From assembly GCF_000613725.1 (NCBI RefSeq), contig NZ_BAJN01000001.1, positions 1-64,000 of the forward strand: DNA of 64,000 nucleotides, read 5' to 3'. A program made the position numbers and the translations under genes. The stretch's first letter is position 1; each line of letters starts with the position of its first letter. A model generated the notes under the pieces. The model was not told the DNA's origin. It did not search any database and saw only the letters and a program-made list of their open reading frames with translations. Shown here one piece after another: positions 1 through 9,334 of this stretch. Source of the stretch: Hoylesella pleuritidis JCM 14110. Lineage in GTDB: Bacteria > Bacteroidota > Bacteroidia > Bacteroidales > Bacteroidaceae.

Positions 1-229
1 ATTGAGTCAACTTTTTTTTAGGCTAAGATGGTATTTCGTCTGAGCCGGATCAGTCGATCGCTTGAAAATTGTTTTAATGATTTCGTTTTCAAACTTTCTG
101 AATAACGATGTAAATATAAATCTTTTTATCTGTTATTTATCTGTTATCCCAAATATAACACCAACTTCTTTTTGATTGCAAATATTTAGCTAACATTCAG
201 TGCTTATTGCCCCGTAATCCATTGTAACG

Positions 230-522
230 CTATACTCTTTACTTCCAAAAACAATTTAATCAGATTTACAATGCAATTATTTGTTTACTTATAGAGAAAT
301 GGTAGGAAGCTGACGAGTCTCGGTATGGAGGATTGTTTATAGAGAGTTTTGTTAGGCTTCGTCTTAGTATTGAGAGACTCTACTTTGGCAGTTGTTGCTT
401 GTTCCATCTTTTCCATTTTCTTCTTTCTCACCCAGTTCCCTGGCATTTTCCAAATCGACCATAAATCAATAAATAATTGCATTGTAAATCTGATTAAATT
501 GTTTTTGGAGGTAAAGGTATAG
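230..522. repeat. MITE-like element with ~52-bp inverted repeats
   Basis: Positions 230-282 and 471-522 are reverse complements over about 52 bases with only a few mismatches and one single-base gap; the inner ~40 bases match perfectly. They enclose about 190 bp with no recognisable transposase. A 65-codon minus-strand frame (285-482) covers the interior; its product is Lys-rich and unrecognised. The right repeat ends where the open tail of a broken gene begins, which fits insertion of a small non-autonomous element into a gene. I could not see a convincing target-site duplication, so the mobile-element reading is inference. Confidence 0.5.
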
Positions 523-679
523 TGTTATTCACTTACACAGAAAACCGTCGACCAAAGTAATTTATGATGAAGAAATATGCTGTGTAGATTATTATGATCG
601 ATATTTATTGAGTATTGACAAAGATATAGATGTAGTATTAAAGGTCGTTAATCAATTCTTGATTTTGGGAGAGTGGTAA
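515..679 (+). pseudogene. C-terminal remnant of an unrecognised gene
   Basis: The frame is open for 54 codons up to a TAA at 677-679, with no start codon or ribosome-binding site and with the inverted-repeat element directly upstream. The predicted tail is acidic and hydrophobic (it contains YDEEICCVDYYDRY) and looks like real protein rather than random translation. It is followed at once by a terminator hairpin. I do not recognise the family. Confidence 0.35.
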
Positions 680-685
680 AACGAT

Positions 686-722
686 AATGCCCGGGAACAA
701 TGATGATTCGTTTCCGGGCATT
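686..722. terminator. Bidirectional hairpin terminator
   Basis: AATGCCCGGGAAC pairs with GTTTCCGGGCATT (12 of 13 positions) around a 10-base loop, followed by a T-rich stretch on the plus strand. It sits between the gene remnant ending at 679 and the minus-strand gene ending at 741, so it can end transcription from both sides. Confidence 0.7.
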
Positions 723-740
723 GTTTGATTTTAGGTAAAA

Positions 741-1217
741 TTAGAGTTTATCCATCTTCTTCTTCACCTCTTCTCTGGCCTTGAGCCAGTCTGTATCAAG
801 CGAGAATTGTATTAGATAATCCTCTCTATTATAATAACTTAAAACTAATTCTTTGTCGTTATCCTTGAAGAGTGGATTATTGATGGTGGCTTCCTTGTAG
901 ATACTGATAATGAGTTGTTTTTTCTTTTTGTTTTTCGTCTTTGACAAAACTGTTATAAACGAGTTGACAAAATCGTACATCGCATAAGCTTGGCGATCGA
1001 TCGTCGACATCTTAGTATCAGGTTTTTGCTCGCGTGTTTTCATCAGCATATAGTTCAGTTCATCCACCTTGAACTGATACACGCGTCTTGTATCCAAATC
1101 TTTTGTTTTATCTGCTGCACCTACTTTGGACAAGCGGAGAATTTCTTTGTACACATTCTGTGCTGAAATGTTGATCGTGACTAAGCAAAGAGCTGCCATA
1201 AAAATAATCTTTCTCAT
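741..1217 (-). CDS. Secreted hypothetical protein
   Basis: A 158-residue protein with a clear signal peptide (MRKIIFMAALCLVTINISAQ, cleavage after about residue 19), so probably periplasmic. The mature part is rich in Lys, Asp and Glu and has no motif I recognise; a Lys-rich patch lies near the middle. It is the last gene of a minus-strand run led by the DUF3298 lipoprotein, starting 26 bases after the ruvC stop. It is probably co-transcribed with that DNA-repair/ribosome-methylation group without sharing its role. It ends at a strong terminator. Confidence 0.7.
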   Translation of the reverse strand: MRKIIFMAALCLVTINISAQNVYKEILRLSKVGAADKTKDLDTRRVYQFKVDELNYMLMKTREQKPDTKMSTIDRQAYAMYDFVNSFITVLSKTKNKKKKQLIISIYKEATINNPLFKDNDKELVLSYYNREDYLIQFSLDTDWLKAREEVKKKMDKL

Positions 1218-1243
1218 AATCTCTAATCTTCTAAATATGTTTA

Positions 1244-1846
1244 TTAATGTTTATTTGTTTTTTTTTGTTGATTGAGAATAGAAAGCGAACGTATCGCTTT
1301 GTCACAATTCTTGTTGACAAAGTCTTTCCATCCGCGATAATGCGTTTCTGTCTGTGGGCGGTCCATTTGCATAAAATGGCAATAAGCAACGGCTAATGCG
1401 TCGGTAGCATCCATAAACTTTGGCATCTCTTTTTCATCGAGATTGAGAAGTCGTTTCAGCATTCCTGCTACCTGCTGCTTGCTTGCCTGACCTTGTCCGG
1501 TGATTGCCATCTTAATTTTTAATGGTGCATATTCGTGTATCGGAATATCGTGGTGGATGGCGGCAGCGATTGCCACACCTTGTGCACGTCCCAGTTTCAA
1601 CATCGATTGCACGTTTTTCCCGAAAAACGGAGCTTCAATGGCAAGCTCATCAGGCAAATATTCATCAATGATTCCGGTCACACGCTCGAATATTCGACCT
1701 AATTTAAGATACGAATCTCCCATCCTTCGCAGATCAATGACACCCATTACCATCATTTGTGCTCTGTTTCCTACGATTTTGATAACGCCGTAACCCATCA
1801 CGTTCGTTCCTGGGTCGATGCCTAATATGATCTTTTCATTCAACAT
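1244..1846 (-). CDS. ruvC: Crossover junction endodeoxyribonuclease RuvC
   Basis: RuvC resolves Holliday junctions together with RuvAB in homologous recombination. The 200-residue protein begins with the RNase-H-fold motif GIDPGT, putting the first catalytic Asp at residue 11. Glu71 ([10 protein letters not shown]) and Asp146/Asp149 (DATDALA) complete the metal-binding acidic set. The length is slightly above the usual 170-190 residues because of a basic C-terminal tail. The gene lies 15 bases downstream of the metallo-hydrolase gene on the same strand. Confidence 0.95.
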   Translation of the reverse strand: MLNEKIILGIDPGTNVMGYGVIKIVGNRAQMMVMGVIDLRRMGDSYLKLGRIFERVTGIIDEYLPDELAIEAPFFGKNVQSMLKLGRAQGVAIAAAIHHDIPIHEYAPLKIKMAITGQGQASKQQVAGMLKRLLNLDEKEMPKFMDATDALAVAYCHFMQMDRPQTETHYRGWKDFVNKNCDKAIRSLSILNQQKKTNKH

Positions 1847-1861
1847 TTACATCATTATTCG

Positions 1862-2506
1862 TTAACGGTCCAGATAGGGATTGCCGGCTACTTCAGCACC
1901 GATTGTGGTCTGATCACCGTGTCCCGGAAAGATAATTGTATTGTCTGGAAGTTGCGAAACAACTCTTAAACTCTGGATCAATTGAAACATATTACCCCCG
2001 TCGAAATCTGTCCGGCCCACCGAATAATGAAACAATGTATCGCCGGAGAAAGCTAAATGTTCTTCTGCACAATAGTAAAAGACGCCTCCGGGCGAGTGAC
2101 CAGGTGTGGCGATAATGGTAAATGTGTGCGTACCAAATGTAATTTTGTCGTCATCGTTGAGATATTTTTCTACGGAAGGAAACTCATTCGTAGGCTTGAT
2201 TCCGGTGATTCGCTCGGCCTGTTGGGCGAGATTATCCATTAATGGTTTGTCATTGTGATGCACTTCGGGCTTTAAACCAAACTCTTTGAATAGAGTTTCG
2301 TTGCCAAAATTATGATCGAAATGCGCGTGTGTAACTAATAAATGTTTCGGTATCAGCTGATTGTCTCGGATGTATTGTACGATGGTCGTGCGCTCTTCGG
2401 GATAAAAAGCGCCACAATCTACAATGATACACTCGCGCGTTTCATCATTGGCCACATAACAATTTTCCTGCAACATATTGCAGATAAATCTCTTGATGTT
2501 CAGCAT
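1862..2506 (-). CDS. MBL-fold metallo-hydrolase (glyoxalase II-like)
   Basis: A 214-residue metallo-beta-lactamase-fold hydrolase. The zinc-binding signature THAHFDH is at residues 59-65 (His60, His62, Asp64, His65). Further ligands sit in the ATPGHSPGG and FSGDTLF segments, and the last His is in FPGHGDQT. Small enzymes of this group act on thioesters such as hydroxyacyl-glutathione, but the substrate here cannot be read from the sequence. No signal peptide is visible, so it is cytoplasmic. It sits five bases after rsmG and is probably co-transcribed with it. Confidence 0.88.
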   Translation of the reverse strand: MLNIKRFICNMLQENCYVANDETRECIIVDCGAFYPEERTTIVQYIRDNQLIPKHLLVTHAHFDHNFGNETLFKEFGLKPEVHHNDKPLMDNLAQQAERITGIKPTNEFPSVEKYLNDDDKITFGTHTFTIIATPGHSPGGVFYYCAEEHLAFSGDTLFHYSVGRTDFDGGNMFQLIQSLRVVSQLPDNTIIFPGHGDQTTIGAEVAGNPYLDR

Positions 2507-2511
2507 TTTAT

Positions 2512-3132
2512 TCAGATTGGGACATAAATTACATTCTTTTCCTTAAACCACTCTTCCTTGAATAGTGTGTGAATAGGAGTTATTTGTACGATCTTTTTAT
2601 ACGGCATCACTTCGTGAGTTACGTCTCCACCTTTGAGACAAAATACGCCATTAGGCAGCGCATTATGCTGTTCTTTGGCAATATTGCGGTGGATGATTTT
2701 CATTAAATCGGATAATTTCATCACGGCCCGACTCACAATGAAATCGTATTTGCCTTTTTCGTCTTCGCCCCTGAGCTGCTCTATAACCACGTTTTTAAGG
2801 CCGATGGCATTTGAAACTTCTGTGGCAACGCGTATTTTTTTGCCTGTTCCATCGATGAGTTTAAACTGGCAGTTGGGAAATAAGATAGCAAGCGGAATAC
2901 CAGGAAAGCCTCCACCTGTCCCGAAATCAAGTATTCGAGTGTCCGGCGTAAAGCGCAACACTTTGCCGATGGCCAAAGAATGGAGTACGTGATGCTCGTA
3001 AAGATAGTCTATATCTTTACGGGATATGACATTGATTTTGGCATTCCAATCTCTGTATAGTTCAGAGAGGGCCGCGAACTGATGCTTTTGTACATCGGAA
3101 AGAGCGGGAAAATATTTCAGAATCTCATCCAT
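2512..3132 (-). CDS. rsmG: 16S rRNA (guanine-N7)-methyltransferase RsmG
   Basis: RsmG (GidB) uses S-adenosylmethionine to methylate the N7 of a conserved guanine (G527 in E. coli numbering) in the 530 loop of 16S rRNA. Its loss gives low-level streptomycin resistance in other bacteria. The 206-residue protein has the SAM-binding glycine loop ILDFGTGGGFPGIPLAI and the VSRAVMKLSDL segment typical of the family. Its start overlaps the stop of the upstream DUF3298 gene by one base, which indicates translational coupling. Confidence 0.94.
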   Translation of the reverse strand: MDEILKYFPALSDVQKHQFAALSELYRDWNAKINVISRKDIDYLYEHHVLHSLAIGKVLRFTPDTRILDFGTGGGFPGIPLAILFPNCQFKLIDGTGKKIRVATEVSNAIGLKNVVIEQLRGEDEKGKYDFIVSRAVMKLSDLMKIIHRNIAKEQHNALPNGVFCLKGGDVTHEVMPYKKIVQITPIHTLFKEEWFKEKNVIYVPI

Positions 3133-3935
3133 TATGCAGTTTTTCTCAACAGTTTACTGATATCATCTTTATCTATTTTGACCCGTATTTCACCCACAGC
3201 GTGCGGCGCAATTTCATCTTCGCAATAGATAAAAGTGATATCATCGTTATTGAGGATGAAATTCTCGGGAATATAAATATGCTGATCTGTGAACACATCT
3301 TGCTTGTTAAGACCCTCTAATCCATTGGCTTTAAATCGTTCAGCGAGTTTTTCTACAATCTGCTCTTTCAACGATTGCTCATAGCCTGGCACAAAGATGT
3401 CACTCAATCGGATGAGTTTGCCCGTACGTGTGTCAAAGTTTTTGACCAGTGTTTGGTTTATTCCGTGTGCTCCACCGGCATAAGTATAGATCGAAGCAAC
3501 ATAAACTAAGACATTTTCAGCACCACTACGAGCTCGTGTCTTCACGCTATAAGCACAGTTATAAGAGGCGCCGTGCTCGTGATCTTCACGATAGAGAGCG
3601 CCAAAGTCGGTCTTATAATCATTAATGTAACGCCGCACAAACGAGTCGACTGCTTGTCGCACATCAATGCGTTCGCCTGAAAGTGATAGATAATCCGGTG
3701 TTAGAAGTCCTGACCGCAATAATGTATCGTTGATCGCTTGGCTTTTGCCACCTTTGAAAAATAGGATTCGGAGCGACACCTCACATTTCGGTCCATCGGT
3801 TTCTTGCAGGTTGTATATAGAATCGACAACGACTGAATCGATGTCCATTCCAATGTGTTCCACCGTTAATTTCCCGTCACCCGAACACGAACAGATGGCT
3901 AAAGCCATTGAGAAGAGTGCTATAAAATTTCGCAT
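3132..3935 (-). CDS. DUF3298 (RsiV-like) lipoprotein
   Basis: A 267-residue lipoprotein. The N-terminal signal ends in a lipobox-like LAICSC, giving a lipidated Cys at about residue 16. The C-terminal half matches the DUF3298/RsiV fold, including YTYAGGAHGI and the motif DEIAPHAVGEIRV. In the related RsiV this domain binds lysozyme, but here there is no transmembrane anti-sigma segment, so that role should not be assumed. It is the first gene of the five-gene minus-strand run down to 741. Its promoter -7 box lies only eight bases upstream of the start codon. Confidence 0.82.
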   Translation of the reverse strand: MRNFIALFSMALAICSCSGDGKLTVEHIGMDIDSVVVDSIYNLQETDGPKCEVSLRILFFKGGKSQAINDTLLRSGLLTPDYLSLSGERIDVRQAVDSFVRRYINDYKTDFGALYREDHEHGASYNCAYSVKTRARSGAENVLVYVASIYTYAGGAHGINQTLVKNFDTRTGKLIRLSDIFVPGYEQSLKEQIVEKLAERFKANGLEGLNKQDVFTDQHIYIPENFILNNDDITFIYCEDEIAPHAVGEIRVKIDKDDISKLLRKTA

Positions 3936-3943
3936 AAGCGTGG

Positions 3944-3951
3944 CAAAGGTA
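3944..3951 (-). promoter_or_regulatory. -7 element of DUF3298-rsmG-ruvC operon
   Basis: TACCTTTG read on the minus strand, an exact Bacteroidetes TAnnTTTG box. It lies eight bases before the ATG at 3935, so the leader would be only a few bases long. It is divergent from the box at 3965-3972. Confidence 0.6.
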
Positions 3952-3964
3952 CTAATATTTTTCG

Positions 3965-3972
3965 TACCTTTG
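3965..3972 (+). promoter_or_regulatory. -7 element upstream of HAD hydrolase
   Basis: TACCTTTG on the plus strand, 28 bases before the ATG at 4001. It sits back to back with the minus-strand box at 3944-3951, so the two polymerase sites overlap and transcription in the two directions may be mutually exclusive. Confidence 0.6.
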
Positions 3973-4000
3973 CACGCATCTCACATAAAATTGTTATTAA

Positions 4001-4648
4001 ATGTATCAAGTAGCATTGTTCGATTTAGATGGAGTGGTGTTCAATACAGAGCCGCTTTATACACAGTTCTGGGGTGATATATTCCGCAAATACGCCCCAG
4101 AACAGCCTGATTTAGCTTTGCGTATCAAAGGGCAGACACTTGTTCAGATCTTCGATAAGTATTTTCGAGAGATGGAAAAGGTACAGATGGAAATCATACA
4201 AGCGATCGATGCGTTTGAGTACAGTATGCCTTTTGAATATATACGTGGTTTTGAAACGTTTATCTTAGATCTGAAACGCCAAGGTATTCGGTGTGCCGTG
4301 GTGACCAGCAGTAATCGAATGAAGATGGAAAATGTCTATCGTAAGCATCCCGAATTTAAGGAGATGTTCGCCCATATACTCACGGCTGAAGATTTCACAA
4401 AGAGTAAACCCGATCCTGAGGGTTATCTGAAAGGGGCCGGATGTTTTGCGGTGGCTCCGTCGGAGTGTATCGGTTTTGAAGATAGTTTTAACGGATTGAA
4501 AGCTGTGCGGGCTGCGAAGATGACGGTGGTAGGTCTTGCTACAACCAATACTGAACACGACATCGCCTCACTTTCAGATGTGGTCATTTCGGATTATACG
4601 AATTTAGACTTTGAAAAATTAAGTCGCTTGCTACCGTGTTCTCATTAA
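4001..4648 (+). CDS. HAD-family phosphatase (beta-phosphoglucomutase-like)
   Basis: A 215-residue haloacid-dehalogenase hydrolase. The nucleophile motif FDLDGVVFNTEP is at the N terminus (first Asp about residue 8), followed by a helical cap. Motif II is VVTSSN, the motif III Lys lies in KSKPDPEGY, and motif IV is GFEDSFNGLKA. The arrangement matches the beta-phosphoglucomutase/phosphatase subgroup that acts on small phosphorylated metabolites; the substrate is unknown. panB starts 22 bases downstream but has its own promoter. Confidence 0.88.
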   Translation: MYQVALFDLDGVVFNTEPLYTQFWGDIFRKYAPEQPDLALRIKGQTLVQIFDKYFREMEKVQMEIIQAIDAFEYSMPFEYIRGFETFILDLKRQGIRCAVVTSSNRMKMENVYRKHPEFKEMFAHILTAEDFTKSKPDPEGYLKGAGCFAVAPSECIGFEDSFNGLKAVRAAKMTVVGLATTNTEHDIASLSDVVISDYTNLDFEKLSRLLPCSH

Positions 4649-4655
4649 TTTATAT

Positions 4656-4663
4656 TAATTTTG
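4656..4663 (+). promoter_or_regulatory. -7 element of panB
   Basis: TAATTTTG, an exact TAnnTTTG match, ending seven bases before the panB ATG. Initiation at the usual distance would give an almost leaderless mRNA. Confidence 0.6.
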
Positions 4664-4670
4664 CACGCCA

Positions 4671-5492
4671 ATGAGTGGATATTTAACGACAGATAGCAAG
4701 AAGATTACCACGCAGAGCTTTCGCGAGATGAAGCAACGTGGCGAGAAAATAACGATGCTTACGGCCTATGATTTTACAATGGCAGCCATCGTTGACAGCT
4801 CGGGCGTAGACTGTATCTTGGTGGGCGACTCAGCCTCTAACGTGATGGCAGGTAATGAAGATACGCTCCCTATCACTGTCGATGAAATGATTTATCACGC
4901 ACGCAGTGTGAAACGGGCCGTGAAACAGGCTCTGGTAATATGCGATATGCCCTTTGGTAGTTATCAGATCAGTCGTGAAGAGGCTCTTCGCAATGCTATA
5001 AAGATAATGAAAGAAACAGGTGTCGATGCAGTGAAAGTGGAAGGCGGAGCTGATATTTTAGATACGGTCAAGGTGTTAATTGCTGCCGGAATTCCTGTCT
5101 GTGGCCATCTCGGATTGACTCCGCAGAGCATACATAAGTTCGGAGGATATGGACTTCGGGCCAAAGATGAGCCAGAAGCAGATCAGCTTTTGGCCGATGC
5201 ATTGGCTTTGGATGCAGCCGGATGCTTTGCCATTGTATTAGAGAAAGTGCCTGCTCGGCTTGCAGCTAAGGTGACGAAAGCCGTTTCTTGTGCGACGATT
5301 GGTATCGGTGCAGGTTGCGAGACTGATGGGCAGGTTTTGGTGTCGGCCGATATGCTCGGGATGACTAATGGTTTCCGGCCTCGCTTTTTGCGGTTATACG
5401 CCGACCTTCTAACGGTTATTCGCAATGCGGTTAACTGTTATTCAGAAGACGTTAAGCGATCGGCCTTTCCAAGCAAGGATGAGAGCTATTAA
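4671..5492 (+). CDS. panB: 3-methyl-2-oxobutanoate hydroxymethyltransferase PanB
   Basis: PanB transfers a hydroxymethyl group from 5,10-methylene-tetrahydrofolate to 2-oxoisovalerate, making ketopantoate, the first committed step of pantothenate and coenzyme A synthesis. The 273-residue TIM-barrel protein has the expected YDFTMA start, VGDSASNVMAG metal/substrate motif, DAVKVEGG and GHLGLTPQS. The length is normal. The downstream MFS gene begins about 25 bases later and may share the transcript. Confidence 0.95.
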   Translation: MSGYLTTDSKKITTQSFREMKQRGEKITMLTAYDFTMAAIVDSSGVDCILVGDSASNVMAGNEDTLPITVDEMIYHARSVKRAVKQALVICDMPFGSYQISREEALRNAIKIMKETGVDAVKVEGGADILDTVKVLIAAGIPVCGHLGLTPQSIHKFGGYGLRAKDEPEADQLLADALALDAAGCFAIVLEKVPARLAAKVTKAVSCATIGIGAGCETDGQVLVSADMLGMTNGFRPRFLRLYADLLTVIRNAVNCYSEDVKRSAFPSKDESY

Positions 5493-5517
5493 CGACGAGT
5501 ATTAAAAGGACTTGCGA

Positions 5518-6692
5518 ATGGATACACAAAATACACCAATTCATATCCGATTGTGGTATAAAGATTTCTGGTTTTTGGCCTTAGCCAATCTTTTGTTTAC
5601 GGCATCTGTGTATATGTTGATAATTGGTTTGCCCCAAGATCCGTTGCATACACTACACTTTTCACCGCAGCAAACGAGTTGGATGATGGGCGTTTACGGT
5701 GTAGGCTTGTTTGCATTAGGCCCCTTTTGTAGTTGGCTTGTGCAGGAATATCGTCGTAGCAACATTTGTGTTTGGTCGATTGCAGTGGTTGTCTGTATAT
5801 TACTTGCATTGTGGTACGTCCAGCGTTATGCTGCTTTGTTACATCTCCCGATAGCGATTCTGCTACTGTTACGATTTGTTTTAGGGGCTGCTTTCGGTTT
5901 GGCACAGATGGTACTGTGCAGTACATTGGTTATCGATAAGTGTGAATCGTTTCAGCGAACAGAAGCCAATCATCACGCATCGTGGTTTGGTAGATTCGCA
6001 TTAGCTATCGGCGCGTTACTTGCTATTGTTCTCTTGCAACTTCATATCAACATTTACTTTACGGCAGCAACCCTTGCAGGTGGTTCGATTGTTTTGATCA
6101 AATCGGTGCGTTTTCCGTTTCGGGCACCCGAAGAGAATGTCAAACATTGGGCACTCGACCGTTTCTTTCTACCACAAGGCAAGTGGTTATTCTTAAATTT
6201 GATGCTAATGACGACTATCGTTGGGCTTATTATGACTGTTGCGGTTACGTCTTTGTTTTATGTGATGGTAATGGCCGGCTTCTTGATCGCACTACTTTCA
6301 GAGAAGTTCGTATTTGCCGATGCGACTTAAAGAGTGAAGCTGTGACTGGTCTTATTGTTATCGCGATGGCCTTGTTGATAATGCTTAATCGTCAATATAC
6401 CTTCTCCGTCTACATTTCTCCGCTGTTGTTAGGTTTCGGAATCGGTATTATCGGTAGTAGATTCTTGTTGTTTTTTATTAAGCTAAGCCGTCATTGCCAA
6501 CGCGGAACGTCTCAAAGCACTTTTATTCTCGCGTGGGAGTCGGGGATTTCATTAGGGGTATTCTTAGGATATTACTTCTTTTACGGCAATGAGCACGCAC
6601 TTCTCATTTGTGGACTATCCCTTACAATTGTCTCTTGGGCTCTCTATAATTTCTTTACTCACCCTTGGTACGTATCTCATCGTAACCGATAG
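5518..6692 (+). CDS. MFS transporter, frameshifted
   Basis: A major-facilitator-type membrane protein read in two frames. The first frame (to a stop at 6330) gives about seven hydrophobic helices. The second, from about 6325 to 6692, gives the remaining helices. Joining them at 6322-6326, where GCGAC would need to be GCGGAC, restores a continuous protein of about 391 residues (FADA followed by DLKSEAVTG). The start is taken at ATG 5518, which has AAAGGA just upstream, rather than TTG 5512. The substrate is unknown. The lesion is one missing G in a GG pair, like the other frameshifts in this window. Confidence 0.75.
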
Positions 6693-6709
6693 GGATGATT
6701 TTGGATTCT

Positions 6710-8478
6710 TTATTCCTTTTCCGACAGTTCTAACCAACGCATTGTTTTTTCATCCAGTTCTGTTTTAAGTTTGGGTAAACGCCTGCTCTTTGCAGTGAGT
6801 TCTTCGATTGAGAGCGTACCGCTGCAAAGATCTGACTCGATCTGTTGCTGTTCGGATTCTAAGGAAGCAATGTCTTTCTCCAACTGTTCAAACTCACGCT
6901 TTTCCTTATATGACATCTTTATACGTGTGTCATTGTGATAGTTTTTCTTGTCTTTTTTAGGAGAAGCCACCTCTTTCTGTTCTGTTTTGGGTTGCAAACT
7001 GCTCCATTCACGATATTGCGTGTAGTTGCCGGGAAAATCCTGCACGATGCCGTCGCCCTTGAAAACGAGGAGATGATCGACGATTTTATTCATAAAATAG
7101 CGGTCGTGACTCACCACAATCACACATCCGGGAAAGTCGGCCAGATATTCTTCCAAAACTTGAAGTGTCTGAATATCAAGGTCGTTCGTGGGTTCATCAA
7201 GCACAAGAAAGTTGGGATTCTTCATCAGTACGGTGCAGAGATAGAGCTTTCGGCGTTCGCCTCCGCTGAGTTTATAGACATAATTGTGCTGTTCCTCGGG
7301 CGAAAACATAAAATATTGCAGGAATTGTGAGGCTGTCATATGCCGCCCGCCACCGAGATCGATCACCTCAGCAATATCGGTGATGATGTCAATTACCTTT
7401 TTCTCGGTGTCGAAAACCGGTCCTTCTTGTGAAAAATAGCCGAAGCGTACGGTCTCGCCGATGTCGAATCGGCCCCTGTCGGGCTGCTCGAGCCCCAACA
7501 GGAGCTTGATAAATGTGGATTTCCCAGTACCGTTGTTGCCCACGATCCCCATTTTCTCAAAGCGCGCGAAATTGTAATAAAAGTCTTTGAGAATGACTTT
7601 CCTATCGCTGAAAGCCTTTGAAACATATTGGCACTCAAAGATCTTGGAGCTATGTAGATGTTGCTTGACTTCAAATGTAGCTGTCGTTCTTCAATACGTT
7701 GTTTGGCTTTGTGTTCCAATTCATAGAAAGCCTCTTCTCGATAACGGGCTTTGTGCCCGCGTGCTTGCGGCATCCGGCGCATCCATTCTAGTTCACGTTG
7801 GTAGAGGTTATTCGCGCGTTGGATTTCAGCACGTGCTGCATCGAGACGGTTCTGACGTCTTTCAAGATAATAAGCATAATTACCTGCATATGTGTAGACG
7901 GTCCGGTTGTCGAGTTCAAGGATGTTGTTGCACACCCGATCGAGGAAGAAACGATCGTGGGTGACCATCAGAATCGTTTTATTGCCACGTAAAAGAAAAC
8001 CTTCGAGCCACTCGATCATTTCCAAGTCAAGGTGATTTGTTGGTTCGTCGAGGATCAGGAAATCGGGCTCGGTGATCAAAACGTTGGCCAAGGCTACGCG
8101 TTTTTGCTGTCCGCCACTTAGTTGTCCCATCGGTTGTTTGAGGTCGCGAATCTTGAGTTGTGTCAGGACTTGTTTTGCTTTCAAAATCTTTGCCTCGTTG
8201 CCCTCGTGATTAAAACAAGCGTCAAGAACCGATTCTTGCGGGTCGAATCGGGGTGACTGAACGAGGAATCCTGTCCGCAAGTCACGCTTGTAGATGATTT
8301 CGCCGTTGTCTTTTCCTTCTTGTCCAGTGAGGATGGAGAGCAAGGTAGATTTACCTGTACCGTTCTTGGCAATGAGTCCCACACGCTGCCCCTCGGCTAT
8401 TGAAAATGAGATTTTCTCAAAAAGCACATTGGCTCCGAAACGTTTGGTCAGATTTTGTACATCTATATAAGGTATCAT
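6710..8478 (-). CDS. ABC-F family ATPase, frameshifted
   Basis: A soluble protein with two ATP-binding cassettes and no membrane domain, as in the ABC-F (Uup/EttA-like) translation factors. Cassette 1 has Walker [12 protein letters not shown], signature LSGGQQKR and Walker [13 protein letters not shown]. Cassette 2 has [20 protein letters not shown] and [12 protein letters not shown] coiled, charged C-terminal tail ends in about 60 residues rich in Glu and Lys. Frame 1 runs correctly to the segment [10 protein letters not shown] and then shifts. The second frame resumes with [13 protein letters not shown]. Adding one C after plus-strand position 7650 (one G on the coding strand, giving YIGSK) restores about 590 residues. 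Confidence 0.85.
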
Positions 8479-9089
8479 TGTCTACTCTTCACCGTTAAAG
8501 ATTGATTGATTCGGTCAATATAGTCGAGTAACTCTTCGCGTCCCGTCTTCTTCTCAGCACTCGTAATAAAATATGATGGTAGTTCTTCCCATCGGTCTTC
8601 TAATTTACTCATCCAGCTTTCGACACTCTGTCTCGCTTTAGCAGCACTCAGTTTATCGGCCTTGGTAAAGACAATAACAAAGGGAATACTGCTCTCTCCG
8701 AGCCAATCTATAAACTCACGATCGATTTGTTGAGGGGCGTGGCGAATATCGATTAATACAAACATGCAGACCAATTGCCTGCGTTGAAGGATGTAACTCG
8801 AAATCATCTGTGTTAATTGTTGCTGGACTGACTTCGATCTTTTGGCAAATCCGTAGCCCGGAAGGTCTACAAGATACCATTCTTTGTTGATAATAAAATG
8901 ATTGATCAATAATGTTTTACCCGGCGTTGCTGATGTTTTAGCCAGGCCTTTATGATTGCAAAGCATATTGATCAGGCTCGATTTGCCCACATTCGAGCGT
9001 CCAATGAACGCATATTCTGCCTTGTTATCATTCGGACAGCGACCCACGGTGGGTGCACTAATGACAAATTCCGAGTTCTTGATTTCCAT
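8475..9089 (-). CDS. engB: Ribosome biogenesis GTPase EngB/YsxC/YihA
   Basis: EngB is a small TRAFAC GTPase needed for 50S subunit assembly. The protein of about 204 residues has G1 [10 protein letters not shown], the G2 TSATPGKT region, G3 VDLPGYGFA and G4 FTKADK. The start is set at MEIKNSEF (9089): translation further upstream would run into the tRNA gene, and a TATCTTTG promoter lies 20 bases before this ATG. Its last codons overlap the start of the ABC-F gene by four bases, so the two are probably coupled. Confidence 0.93.
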   Translation of the reverse strand: MEIKNSEFVISAPTVGRCPNDNKAEYAFIGRSNVGKSSLINMLCNHKGLAKTSATPGKTLLINHFIINKEWYLVDLPGYGFAKRSKSVQQQLTQMISSYILQRRQLVCMFVLIDIRHAPQQIDREFIDWLGESSIPFVIVFTKADKLSAAKARQSVESWMSKLEDRWEELPSYFITSAEKKTGREELLDYIDRINQSLTVKSRQ

Positions 9090-9108
9090 AACTATTTTGT
9101 TTTGGATA

Positions 9109-9116
9109 CAAAGATA
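9109..9116 (-). promoter_or_regulatory. -7 element of engB
   Basis: TATCTTTG on the minus strand, 20 bases upstream of the engB start at 9089. It supports the shorter start chosen for this gene. Confidence 0.6.
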
Positions 9117-9161
9117 CAATATTAAATCTGAAAATATAGGTGGATAGAATAAAATATAATA

Positions 9162-9201
9162 AAATCGGGAATCTCTTTCTGAATGAGGAGATTCCCGATT
9201 T
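9162..9201 (-). terminator. Terminator after tRNA-Cys
   Basis: A perfect 14-bp stem (AAATCGGGAATCTC with its complement) around a 12-base loop, placed seven bases beyond the tRNA-Cys 3' end. The A/T flanks give a U-rich tail on the minus strand. Confidence 0.8.
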
Positions 9202-9207
9202 ATTGTG

Positions 9208-9278
9208 AGGTACCTAGCAGAGTCGAACTGCTCTACACGGTTTTGCAGACCGTTACCTAACCGATCGGCCAAGGTACC
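9208..9278 (-). tRNA. tRNA-Cys (GCA)
   Basis: The minus strand folds into a 71-base cloverleaf: seven-pair acceptor stem GGTACCT/AGGTACC, anticodon loop with GCA (TCTGCAAA), and T loop TTCGACT. The discriminator base is U73, as required by cysteinyl-tRNA synthetase. CCA is not encoded. A strong hairpin terminator follows. Confidence 0.93.
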
Positions 9279-9334
9279 ATTGCAAACTTGCGAGTGCAAA
9301 GTTAAAATAAAATATCTGAAATGCCAAACTTTTA

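Larger units (their letters stand above)
1..740. other. Intergenic region with inverted-repeat element and gene remnant
   Basis: No intact gene is supported here. The stretch holds a pair of long inverted repeats (230-282 and 471-522), a 55-codon open tail of a broken plus-strand gene (515-679) and a hairpin terminator (686-722). A 65-codon minus-strand reading frame at 285-482 lies between the repeats. It starts inside the right repeat, and I do not recognise its product. Positions 1-229 are AT-rich with nothing I can identify. Confidence 0.6.

Noticed and set aside
12..54. A further copy of the 22-bp repeat at the window start (TTTTTAGGCTAA, TTTCGTCTGA)
   Set aside because: The motifs look alike but are spaced about 17 bp apart, not 22, so the register fails.
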